Origin: Phellopilus nigrolimitatus
Lineage: Eukaryota; Basidiomycota; Agaricomycetes; Hymenochaetales; Hymenochaetaceae
Assembly: GCA_021029095.1 (NCBI GenBank)
Contig: JAJOHG010000259.1
Location: 1-36,345, forward strand
DNA: 36,345 bases
Direction: 5' to 3'
Part shown: piece after piece, positions 1 to 10,591 of the stretch
Layout: the number at the start of each line of letters is the position of its first letter
How positions within the stretch are numbered: the first letter of the stretch is position 1
Program-made: the position numbers and the translations under genes
The notes under the pieces: generated by a model
What the model was told of the DNA's origin: nothing
What the model saw: only the letters and a program-made list of their open reading frames with translations
Databases searched by the model: none

Positions 1-890
1 GCTCAAATTGCTTGGCGGGATCGATTCAAAAATGCTGGGAAAACCGCGTTGAACGCGTCTATATTCAGAGACGCGACTGACAAAGGACATACGCCGCAGC
101 CGACGCGTTCACGAAAATGAAAGCAGGAAGCGAAATAAAGGCAGGAGATACGAGATTGTCAACATACTTGATCGTGTATTGCAATCGTGCCGTCGTCGCC
201 GCAGCGCCTTCACGCTTGCTCTCCGAACCGTTTGTCGCGTAAGTTGTGTATGCACCCGCCTTCGGGTATCGTCACCTGGACGATTCGGTCGCGCGCCTGA
301 GCCTTTGAAGAAGCTCTTTCACCATTCGAGCTGTCACTGCCCTTATTCAAAAACGCGGTGGTAAAGGCAAGATGGCTTTCCGCTCTCTCTGGAAGCCATT
401 CATTGACCCGTCCCAATTAGCCAGCTCTGAATACCCCATATTTCTGCAAGTAAAATTTCAAAAGTCATGAATTTCTGCAGTAGATGGTATACACACCCTG
501 ATCGAGCATGAGAAACAGGATGAACGCGTTGCGTAGTCGGACGTCGTTGGTGTAAAGTCGTATATAGATTTGAGAACGCCGTCAGGGTCCATGCAGCCGC
601 CTTCCACATATGGTATTCACGTGGCAACTATGCTTTTCCCTTTGCAAATTCAACTTTTGCCTCACTTTTGTTTAAATTTTGAAATTTAGAGCAGACGACC
701 AACCGCAGGACCTTCAACCTCTTACCACCATCTTAGCATACGATATGGGAAGAAATAGCGAGTAATTCTCAAGATTGAATGCCAATGTATTTACTGACCT
801 CTTGCACCCAGAAGCTAAAAACGTGCCGACCAGACCTAGTATGGGCTCAACGTCGAAACCATCTTGCGCCCCCTTTTGACGCGCCGTGCA
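1..890. other. No supportable gene; upstream of the GTPase gene
   Basis: No ORF here has recognisable protein similarity or a convincing splice structure. The start of the GTPase gene must lie in or before this stretch, but no lysine/arginine-rich first exon of the kind expected for this family could be read in any frame. Confidence 0.5.
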
Positions 891-2862
891 GAGCTCAAGA
901 AGGATCCCGGAATCCCGAAGCTACCGGATCTGAAGCAGAAGAAGAGTGTCGAAAAGCAGCGGGCAACGCAGGTGGGTGCGTCTGAAAGGTGCTTTACATG
1001 CTCGATTTCACGAAGTATGCATCGATCATACAGCGCACCGCAGCGCCCTTCAAACGGGACGCGGACTCCCCATGGCTTCAGAACCGACACTCTCTTCGCT
1101 CGCAGCGCTTGCAGAGGCATCAGAGGCATCTGGAAAGCAATACGATGACGCTATCAGCGACCCTTCATCTTCGACGGCCTCGTCGAGGCGCAGCTCAAAC
1201 GGCACTATATCCGCACTTTGCACAAGGTCATCGAGGAGTCGGACATAGTCGTCCTCGTCCTCGATGCGCGCGATCCCGAAGGATGCCGCAGCAGGCTTGT
1301 AGAGGGAGGAAGTACGTAGACGCGAGCATGAGGGAAAGCGGCTCGTATTCGTCCTCAATAAAATCGGTAAGCATAGGCGTGCATTTATTCTGAATTTACA
1401 TGACAGCGTCTAATCTAACTCTGCCAGATCTCGTCCCCCGCGCGAACGCCGAGGCATGGCTACGCCACCTCCGCCACACGACGCCGACGCTACCTTTTAA
1501 GGCGTCGACGCAGCAACAGCGCACGAATCTCGTCTCGAAGACATCGCCCGCGCTGCTTAACCTGCTCAAGGGCTACAAGCGCACCGCAAAGGCGGGGAGC
1601 GTCACTGTCGGCGTCGTCGGCTACCCGAACGTCGGGAAGAGCAGCCTCATAAACTCGCTCCGCCGCGCGAAGGTGTGCGCCGTCGCCGCCGAGGCGGGCT
1701 TCACGAAGGAGATGCAGACCGTGCAGGTCGAACGCGGCGTGCGCGTGCTCGACTCCCCCGGAGTCGTGTTCGACGATGACGAGCAGGAGAACAGTAATAT
1801 CCTCCTGCGGAACGTCGTCAAGGTTGAGGACATGGTAGATCCGATCGTCGTCGGTGCGTGCGCTTCCGGGTGATTCATTTGATTCTTCCTGATGTTGCAG
1901 CCACTAGTCGAGCAAATATTATCCAAGACAGAGGTGACTAAGCTGCAGGAGATCTACAAGCTCCCGCATTTCAACTCGATACTGGAGTTCCTCACAATGC
2001 TCGCGCTGTCGAGCGGAAGGCTACACAAGGGCGGAACGCCGGACGTCCTTGCCGCAGCGCGGCAGGTGATCCAGGACTGGAATGCGCAGAAGATCCCGTA
2101 TTTCTCCGTCCCGCCGACAGTGCACCCGAGCAGCATGCCTGCGACGGTCAGCGCAGCCGCCTCGGCGAAGTGAGCTTTCCTCTCTTCTTACCTTGGATTG
2201 AAACTAAAACTAATGATTGTTTCGACGAGATATGGACTCGGGCAGGGCGGCCCGTCCATCGCACCGGGCGCGGAGGATGTTGGGAGCGCGGCGATTGTCA
2301 CGGAGATGGCACCAGTATTTGACCTCGGCGGACTTTTCAGCCAGGCGGATGCAGGTGCCTTTGAAAAGGGCGATGACTTTGAAATGCAGGACGGGGAGAA
2401 AATGGTCGAGGTGTAAGTGCGCCAATTAATTTCCTTTCGAACTCGAACTCAGATATACATATTATCACCTCCAGCGTCCCAATGGAATCTGATGACCTCA
2501 CGCCGTCCGTCCCGCGCAAGCGCTCCCGCTCGCCCTCCGCGGTTGCTGACTCCAACTACGGCTTCGACCCGAGCGCAGGGGCTGCGGGCCCCGCAGACGA
2601 TTCGCCGCCGCCCAAGCGCCAGAAGAAGGACATGCCGACGTACGACACAATTGCGCACGAGCGCGCGACGGCGGGCCTTGCCGGGCACAACCCGCTCGGG
2701 CGGAAGGCGCTTAAGCGCGACGCGAAGCGCGCACGGAAAGTGGAGCGTAAGGCTGGGCGCGGGCCGCGGGGTGCAGGGGGCGGGATGGAGGTGGATGATG
2801 AGAGCGCTGTGGGTGGGCTGGCATTTACGTTCATGGCAAATGTGGATGGGGTAATCTCATAA
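891..2862 (+). CDS. NUG1: Nucleolar circularly permuted GTPase, GNL3/Nug1/Grn1 family (5' end unresolved, two apparent indels)
   Basis: This family acts in the nucleolus and nucleus in large (60S) ribosomal subunit assembly and export. The first readable segment has KKDPGIPKLPDLKQKK, the family's entry to the GTPase region. The GTPase motifs then follow in the permuted order typical of YlqF/YawG GTPases: DARDPEG, NKIDLVP (G4), GYPNVGKSS (G1) and DSPG (G3). Exons read: about 891-973, 1034-1366, 1428-1849, 1901-2169, 2230-2412 and 2475-2862. The last exon has basic KRxR-type stretches and ends GVIS. The intron at 1850-1900 uses a weak GTCGGT donor. Two things are odd. Exon 1034-1366 switches frame near 1195 (missing base) and back at 1305 (extra G in a GAGGGAGG run). 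The usual lysine-rich N-terminus was not found. It may be functional with sequence errors, or a decaying copy. Confidence 0.82.
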
Positions 2863-3342
2863 AATCTGAACTTCATTCTCGCGGGTAAAATCTGGTGTCG
2901 TACTATTGGATCTGCGTTATCACTTGTAGAACAAGAATGTATCAGTCTTCGGGAAGACGAGCTCGTCGTCTATAATGTAATATGAAACGGGATAAACATA
3001 ATCGAGAGTACAGATTTTTAATAACGGGAATAAAAAGAAACGAAGGTGGAAGGAGGGGAGGGACATTCAGTAACATCAGCTATTTACTTCATTCTGCCCT
3101 TCAAAGAAGATGCCAAATCTGTCGCAAAGCGATGACCACCTTGCTCGAAAGTCCGTGATTTTGACTGGAAGGTCCAAGCCTAACAACGCCGGATGCTTTC
3201 CCACGCATTTCCCACCCTGACGAACCCTGAAAGCGCCCAATCAAAGCGATACAGCCGGCCGGAAGGGATCAGCGGGCAACAACTGGGATTGAAAGTACAA
3301 GCTCGTGCAGTCAGATGCCAACTCCCAAACATCTAGCCCTGT
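2863..3342. other. Convergent intergenic region
   Basis: This is the 3' side of both the GTPase gene (+) and the small membrane-protein gene (-). It is AT-rich just after 2862 with A-rich stretches around 3030-3045 that could hold polyadenylation signals. No ORF of interest was seen. Confidence 0.5.
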
Positions 3343-3921
3343 TCACGCCCGGGTGCCTTTCTTCAGACTGAAGCGGTGCTTCCTCTCCACCTTTTCCTCT
3401 CCACTGCGCGCGCTACCGTTCGAGCTGATGCTCGCATTCGAGTCGTGGCGCCCGAGCACGGGGGCAGACGGCGCATCGATGTTGTCGGAGTTTTTGAAGG
3501 ACGACGCGCCCATCGCCTTGATGAAACCACGCTGCGTCGCATCGAGGTATCCCTCGCGGTTAAGGTGCTTGCTCGTGCGTACGGAGACACCCTTGTCGGA
3601 AATCGTGTAGCCCTTCGTCTTCAGTCTGTGCGAGGTCACACGATCAGTGCCGAGCCAGTATAGAGGACACGGATGACGTACGATTCTTTCGTCGAGGACA
3701 CTGCATTGGAGATCTGGTCTTTGATGAATTTGACGCCAAAAATGGCAGCGATGAAAGCAGCAATGGTCTGGTCATGCAAATGTAAAGAAAGGAAAACGAG
3801 CTGCAAGCAAAACATGACCTACCAAGCTGAAAGCGATGATGTCAAACCTGTTTAGAAGTCACACAGGCTTTAGTAAAATGAAATTATATTATAATCCGAC
3901 CATAACATACCAGGAAGCCAT
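3343..3921 (-). CDS. Small membrane-anchored hypothetical protein
   Basis: Four exons splice cleanly into 134 residues: 3921-3911, 3847-3823, 3767-3682 and 3625-3343, all with GT-AG introns. The protein starts MASWFDIIAFSL and continues into a hydrophobic stretch (IAAFIAAIFGVKF, residues about 14-26). That reads as one N-terminal membrane segment or uncleaved signal anchor. It is followed by a soluble region with SSTKES and TKGYTISDKGVSVRTSK, a serine/asparagine-rich linker, and a basic tail (KVERKHRFSLKKGTRA). The hydrophilic part looks conserved rather than random. I do not recognise the family, and nothing catalytic is visible. The start was chosen because the 11-nt first exon gives an in-frame ATG just before the hydrophobic segment. 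Confidence 0.72.
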
Positions 3922-4936
3922 ATTGAAGCGGCTGATAAACCGGTGAGACAGCAGAAATCAAGTGCGAAAAGCGCGTTTAGGAGTCGTAAGAATAGAGCAG
4001 GGAGAAGTGAACGCGATGACGATTGATGCTTATGCAGCGGCCAGCCCTGACTAGCTTTGATGCGCGAAAAAGCGTCGAAATATGCAGAGAATGTGAAAAT
4101 GTATACAGGTGTCTTGAGTTGAAAGAGAGAGCAGGAGGAGATGATGGAGGGAGCAATTTAAAGCATAGAGGGGCGGTGCCATTTCAGGCAGCTCTGCCGC
4201 GCTCGGCGTAACACGGCCTTACCTGCGAACGGTTTCGCTTGGCATTCCCAAACCCTGATTGTACGGCCTACGCATTTGAGATATGTGTCCAAAGTTTCGC
4301 ATAGTAAGTCTTATTCTCCATATCTTCGTCTCGGTGCGGGAAAGGGATTTTTGTTTTTGTAAAGATGTAGCAAATAAACCTTTCGCGACGTGTCACAGCG
4401 TTACATGCTACAAATATTGCATTTGAACTACGTCGCACCGCCACAACGCAGTTACACCCCGAAAAACCGTGATCTCATACCTAACATGTACCACCACCAA
4501 TCGTTCACACGATGATTGCATCACAATCCTTGCCTTCCAGTTTCCAAGAAATGTTTAACACTCTAGTTAAGCCGTGGATGGCCTTTTGTGACTTTGGAGC
4601 CACCCTGTTGGTGTTATACAGTACATTATATCCACGATGCGCGCGAAGCAAGAAAACGCTTCTGCCGAATGTGGGTGCAGTGCATGTGCATCGTATATCA
4701 CTGATCGACATGTGTTCCACGAATTAATTTAAACCGGTTCGTCTGGAAGGCTATGAGCGTTCATCTCTAGTGACGCAGAGCAACCATGATATGTGCATTT
4801 GACACACTGTCAATCGGCAGCCCGCTTCTCAGATATGTGTCACTTTCCTTCAAAGCGAAGGGAACTCGAACGATTCAGATTTGGTCAGTACCTTCGAATC
4901 CTCAGGACAGAGTATACAAAACTCACGCATATGCAG
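3922..4936. other. No supportable gene
   Basis: The part near 3922-4200 is probably the promoter and leader of the minus-strand membrane-protein gene. ORFs of about 60-78 codons occur on both strands but have no recognisable motif and no splice continuation. Confidence 0.45.
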
Positions 4937-5487
4937 ACTGATTGCTCAAGTCAGAGTTGCCATAGAGTTGCTTCAGGTAGCTTACGTACCCTACTGGTGA
5001 TTGGTCAGTATAGCTTCGGATTGATATAATATATTCACGTTTTTTTAGACCTTTCCCTACCTTTTTTTATCCTAGGTCATACGCCAGCGGGACTATCACA
5101 CACAGCTAGGACCCTCTCTGCCTGTTCTCGAGGAGTCTATGATCCAATATCCCGGCTACGAGAAAGCAGAGGTACAATTCCAGTATCTCCTGTTCGGGGC
5201 GCGCAACCTAACCAATGGGCCGCATGAGGCACAACTCTTAAACATATTGAACATTCTGGTATCGATGTCGATTATGCACGTTCTTCAGTGTATTTATATC
5301 ATCTCTGAAACAATTCGTCAACTTTTTGTAGCTCGTCCTTGACTCGTATCTCCGTGATTCAGACAAGCTTCCAGGCGTGCGGGACCCGACTTCGATGCAA
5401 TTTCATTCGAGTACTCGTCTTCTATTGTTTATGATAACTCTTCATAAAAAAGGGCTCAAGGGTCCGCGTGGGTTAGACGCGTATTGA
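4937..5487 (+). CDS. Possible 3' part of an unrecognised spliced gene
   Basis: Three segments join in a single frame through plausible introns. 4937-4976 reads LIAQVRVAIELLQ. 5076-5258 is 61 codons containing QRDYHTQLGPSLPVLEES and YEKAEVQFQYLLFGARN. 5332-5487 reads LVLDSYLRDSDKLPGV to a TGA stop. The introns are 4977-5075 (GTAGCT to CCTAG) and 5259-5331 (GTATCG to TGTAG). The joined text looks like helical soluble protein, with regular hydrophobic spacing. No 5' exon or start could be found, and I do not recognise the family. It may be a gene remnant, a rapidly evolving gene, or a chance reading. Confidence 0.35.
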
Positions 5488-6413
5488 TGCATCTGTGATT
5501 CATGTTTTGAAATTGAGATTGGCGCTTAGCTGGATAACTGAACTTGATGGTTCGATTCATAGTGAGCAAAGATTTCAGCGGACTTGCCTTCTTGGAAACA
5601 GTGATTTCATATCAATTCGATCTATCCGGAGCTTCAAGTGACAATCATATTGTGATATGTATCTTCTTTTGATTAACATGGATCCATCGCATCGTCCCGG
5701 ACTTCGTATGACAATCAATATCTGTCTTCGGCCAACTTTCAAGCGCTTATTCGTCATCGCTCACGGCTTCCCTTGATTTCTCGAGGACGAAGCAGTTCAT
5801 AGACAGCATCAGGATAGTCTTTTGAGCATGTAGCTCATGCTCAAGTGCCACTTGTCAATCAAGTATGCATTTTTTTTCGATGCGCTGATTGTCCAGCCAC
5901 ATTCAAAATAGAAGATCTTGTGCAAGGTACGCCAAGATGAATTCATTGAGTTTAGATTCAATCAATCCCTTCTATTTAAAAAGCTTAACATAAGCTAGTG
6001 ATAGAAACATGGCAAGTAGGAGAATCAAATTTCATATCAATGCCGGCACATAGATCTCCAAGATCGTCAATTTAGAGAAGTCGTCTGAACTTGCACGTTT
6101 ACTCGGTGCGATAGTACGCATAGTCCTACCATAAGCCATAAACCGCGGTTACTATGGTATATTCGGAAAGTATATATTCTCAAGGTCGAGGTGTAACATG
6201 TAAAGAGGAGTATTTAACAAGCTACGACTACGCTTCAAAGTCCCAAGCGACACAGTCCAAAAGACACAAAAATCGTACTTCAGGAGTACTTGAGAAGGAG
6301 TGGACGCGAGATGCTAGGTAGCACGCAAGGGAAACAAAAGAACGGCTTTTAGTCCAAAAGTGAGCAAAGTTTATCCATAGGTTCAAAGAATGTTGACAGT
6401 CCAGTCAGTCAGA
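5488..6413. other. AT-rich stretch, no gene seen
   Basis: No ORF with coding character appears on either strand. It includes the 3' flank of the copper radical oxidase gene, whose stop is at 6414-6416. Confidence 0.5.
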
Positions 6414-9400
6414 CTAGACTCCGGGGTCCGTGAAATCGGGGAACGCAGGCCAGTTTCCTGTGAGATGTGAAGATAGAGACGAGTTATTAGCACATTTAAA
6501 AAAGAAACAAAAAAACGTAGTCATTTATGAGTACTTACCGAGTTGAGCGGGATCGCCACCGATGCGCACCCATTGAGAAAATGATGGTGTAGGTCCGTCG
6601 AGCACGAAGAGCATGAACCAACCGGGTGGACTGACATGCGCGTTCGGAGGAGCAGTGATCTCGCATGTGTTGCCGGTACAGCTGAACTCCGGGAAGATCG
6701 TGCGCGACCCCATGCTATTGCCGTGAGTGCTCGACACCGCTACAATTCAGACAAAATATATCAATTATTGATTGGGAATGGAGGATGAAGAATGTCACCT
6801 CCGATGAGCGATATGCGCATGGTGCTTGTGGTGCCCTGATTGAGCGTAACCGTAATCGAATATTGACTCCCATACTCCCAGTCTGTTTCCGTTATGTTGA
6901 ATGAAGGCTGAGTGAGGCCCGATGTCAGGTATGGCGGGTAGTACACCTCAATACGATATTCTTGAGGGAAGCGCGGATCCTCCGGATCTGAGCCCGAAAT
7001 GAGAATGCGTCCGTCATTGAGAAGGATCGCCTCCGAATGGTACAGTCGATCCACGATCGTCGTGTTCAAGATTGAAATGCGTGCACCCAGCGGCTGTGTG
7101 GGGTCGTAGAGCAATGCTTGGAGGTTGGGTTCCGTCGCGAGGCCGAATCCAGCAACACCCTGCTGCGCGCCATTCATGATCATGTACGTCCCATCCGGGA
7201 GAGGAACCATACATGTCATAACGCGCTTCGAAGGCTATCGTAAAATGTGAATATATTATTTGAAAAGGCGTATTTGAATCATCGCACCATGCGCTCAATA
7301 GTCCACTCCGGACTTTCTGCATCTGGTTGGGTTGTAACACAGTTGTCAAGAGCAATAGCAGGGCCAGGTGTCGATCCACCACAGACAAGCACTGTCACTG
7401 GGTCTGAGTACGGAGCGAATTGTGGAAGCATGACGGCGGTGCCTTCCATCGGGTATGTTCGTCCTCCTAAGAAGTTGTCGACGGCACCCGGGACATTTGG
7501 GAGCACTTTGATGGTTTCGAAAGTCACTTCATCAAGGATGCGCGCTTCGTTGTAATAGATGACGAAAACTCCGCCTGAGGGAAGGACAAAGAGGAAGGGG
7601 TAGAGGTTATTCGGGTCCGTGCGCTGAAGCCAGTCCATGAAAAGTGTTGTGTTGCCACCTGCAGGAGTGGGCAGGATCTCAAGAGTCGGCACTGGAGGGC
7701 CGTTGCTCCCGTTCTCACCGCCGACTACGAGAATAGTGCCATTCGCCATCGTCATTATGCCGGGGTACCAACGTCCATTCTGAATTAGAAAGATATCGTT
7801 AGTACTTTGATTTCTGCATACCTATACTATAAACAGTACCTGGAGACTCAGCTCATCAACGTTCTCCTCCCAGTCTGTGGTGCCGTTGACGCCAGCAGAA
7901 CCACTGGGAGTGTACAGTCTGATGCCGAAGGTCGACGAAAGTGACCAACCACCGACGTTGATAAGACGTCCAGCTTTGTCGGGCAGCGTAAGACTGCCGG
8001 AGCAGAAGACATCCGTCTTGACATGCATCTCGCGCCATGCTTTTGTGTAATCATCCGTCAATGTGAGATCGAGTTCGTAGGCACCTGAAAATGTGGACGT
8101 ATAAGTAAAGTATTTGAAAAAGATTCAGACGTATCACCTGTGGAATTTGGCGGTCCCGTGCCCCATTTCTCAAGGAATGTTACCTTATTGTTGAGACCGA
8201 GGTTGGCAATAAGTGGAATTACAAGACCACCGATTAAAAACTGGACCCGGAAATTTGGTCAAGCCCAGTACTCAGCACACCATACTAAATACTTACTTCA
8301 TAACGACCCGTGTTCTCAGGAGTGTGCCAAGTGTTCAGGCCACCCTGCCATTCATACAAACTGAGGCGCTCTGCACCACCACAGAGGTGGATCGGATCCC
8401 CAGAGCATGCTGCCGAGCAATCAGTCTCTGGAGCCATCGTGCCTCCGTTGGCGGCGATATCCTCGACATCTCCGCACCCTAATACGGTCACGTAAACCAG
8501 TATGAGTTGAGTTGATAAGAAAGACGCGTAAATGCACCTACAGCACTCGTCACTGAACTCCATACCCGCAGCTGGGTATCCGTAGGTCGAACAGAGAGAC
8601 AAACAGTTCGTTGCGGAGTTGTTGTTTTGCAAGATAATCTGATACGGGAAAGTACGGTTTGCGCCAGGCTCTCTGAGAGCCAAAATTGGCCATTGAAAAA
8701 CAATACGAAGAGTAAGTGAATAACACGCACGCCAGACATCCGACATATTGCCACTGTCCGGGAAGGCTCGTATTCTGCGTAACCGGGACTGGAAGAAGCA
8801 CGACATCACTCGTGGAAGAGTATATCGACATTAGGTCAGGGCCACCGCACGCCTCGCTGTCGAAGAAGACAAGAAGCAGTTGAAGCAAGGACATGAATCA
8901 ACAATACAATGATCAGCGAGTCGAGAAAGATCGGCAAAGACAAAGCACGAGCATGATAATAGCATGCCGATCACGCACAAGAGGCAGACGAAACGATAGT
9001 TCGGATGTCGATCAAATTAGAGAGAATCAAAAGTGAATAAAGACGGAGTAAAAAAAGTTAGAATAACGTTTCCCAAGAGAAAAAGAAAGATCGATTACGT
9101 ACGTAGAGTTTCCACCGCAGGCCATGTCACAGTCTGTGTCCTCCGATGCAAGAATGCCGCCGTTGATCACATTGTTATCGCAGACTAGGAAAAGGAAGAT
9201 AAGCATAGAGGCGCGATGAACACTCAGAGCACGAATAATCCTCACAGCATTGAACGCCGTACTCCACTCCCGCGAGCGTGAAGTTTCCACTCTGACAGAA
9301 GCTGATGCACGATTCGACTGTGAGTGTGTCATTATCCGGTTGCTCAGTGCTCAGAATACGGCCATGTGCGTTGTCACTAGATAATTCGTGAGCAGATATA

Positions 9401-10591
9401 GGCCATACTAATAAAGAATATGAAGAATCTGCCTACATGTAGCAGCCACTATAATTCCACGGCGTTGGGAGGCCCGTCGTCACAGGGTGAATATCGGGGT
9501 TTGCTCCCCCTCCGCCCGCAGGTGGGTTCACTACAGGTGGGCCCGTTATTGTTCCCGTAAAATTATACACATTGAGACGATTCGCGCCGCCGCAGAGTGT
9601 GCTCGAGTTGCCCTGGCACGACATATCGCAGCCAGATGTTTCAGGCACGCCGGCACCCTCGATGGCGGTGTCACAATAACACTGTGTGGCGAACTCGAGG
9701 CCAGCGAGCGGAAAGTTGTCAGCCTGGCACGCCGAGACGCAAGCATGCACCGTCATGTCTCCCTGGACACCGACAGGCGTCGATAATGTACGGTTGTTCA
9801 CGTCATCGCTATGCGTGTGGCAGAGTTAGCATTTAACAAAGGACCGGACCTCAAAGACGGTTGCGCACGAATAGCAGCCTATAGACACCCATTGATCGAC
9901 GCTGGCTACCACAGTGGGTGCCGCTGGTGGTGAACCACCAGAAAAGAAAAGGTTCAGCCGGTTGGGCCCGCCGCATGTTTCCGCCGAGTTGCCTGTACAC
10001 GCCATGTTGCAGTCCGTGAGCGATGCATTCGTGGCACCGTTCTCAATGAAGTTATCACAGTCTGTAAACAAAGACCAGTTTAGTACCTGTATGTATGACC
10101 AAAACGACTATAGAGAAGACTTGCAGCACTCCTGACCGAACTCGACGCCAGCGTATATGTAACTCGTGCTCTGCGCTGGAATGCCGCTCGCACCAGTGCT
10201 CGAACCGGAGCAGAACGCGATACAGTCTTCGATAGTCATACTCGTAGTATTAGTGAACGAGGGACCCGTAAGAGTGCGCGCGCCAGTGTCATCGCTTGAG
10301 ATAAAAAGTAAAGATAAAGATATGATAACGACTGGAGAATCAGGGACATACGTGACACAACCCTGGCTCGTCCAGTTACCAGGAAGAACGGTTGGCACGC
10401 TCTGTCGCTTGAGATGAGAGGCGCGAATATGATGATTAGAGAATCCGCCCAGTTCTGCGTGCGGCGAGGCTAACGACGTTGGAGCAATCTATCCGTTGGA
10501 GTATGTGAGTATAGCTAGTAGTCGGAGAACTAAGTGCACTAACCGCGAGGAATAGAGCAACAAGTGGGCTCACGCAACCGGCGAGACTCAT
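6414..10591 (-). CDS. Secreted copper radical oxidase (glyoxal oxidase-like) with four N-terminal WSC domains
   Basis: About 1,035 residues in 16 exons. The start at 10591 gives a signal peptide ([17 protein letters not shown]). Four WSC carbohydrate-binding domains follow at genomic spans of about 10.39-9.95, 9.90-9.56, 9.46-8.83 and 8.78-8.33 kb. Each has a GC(Y/V/L) opening, an EFGQEC or VEYGVQC core, and a CGGxxRL or CGGPDL close. The glyoxal oxidase domain and C-terminal DUF1929-type domain lie at about 8.29-6.41 kb. Radical-copper residues are visible: Cys in DVFCSG and Tyr in RWYPG (the Cys-Tyr cofactor pair), Tyr-His in LYHS, and His in STHGNS. Fungal enzymes of this class oxidise aldehydes or related substrates to give H2O2. 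WSC-bearing forms correspond to the cro3-cro5 type of Phanerochaete. The WSC domains probably tether the enzyme to cell-wall glycans (inference). It ends FPDFTDPGV. One intron (10062-10124) is GC-AG. Confidence 0.95.
10062..10124 (-). other. GC-AG intron in WSC domain 1 of the copper radical oxidase
   Basis: On the minus strand exon 3 ends GAGTGCT and the intron starts GCAAGT and ends TTACAG. Splicing here restores the WSC core ECYCDN. The same position in WSC domains 3 and 4 has ordinary GT donors (GTGAGG and GTAGGT), and WSC domain 2 has no intron there. Confidence 0.85.

Noticed and set aside
5540..5570. GGTTCGATTC resembling a tRNA T-loop
   Set aside because: No matching acceptor, D or anticodon stems could be paired around it.
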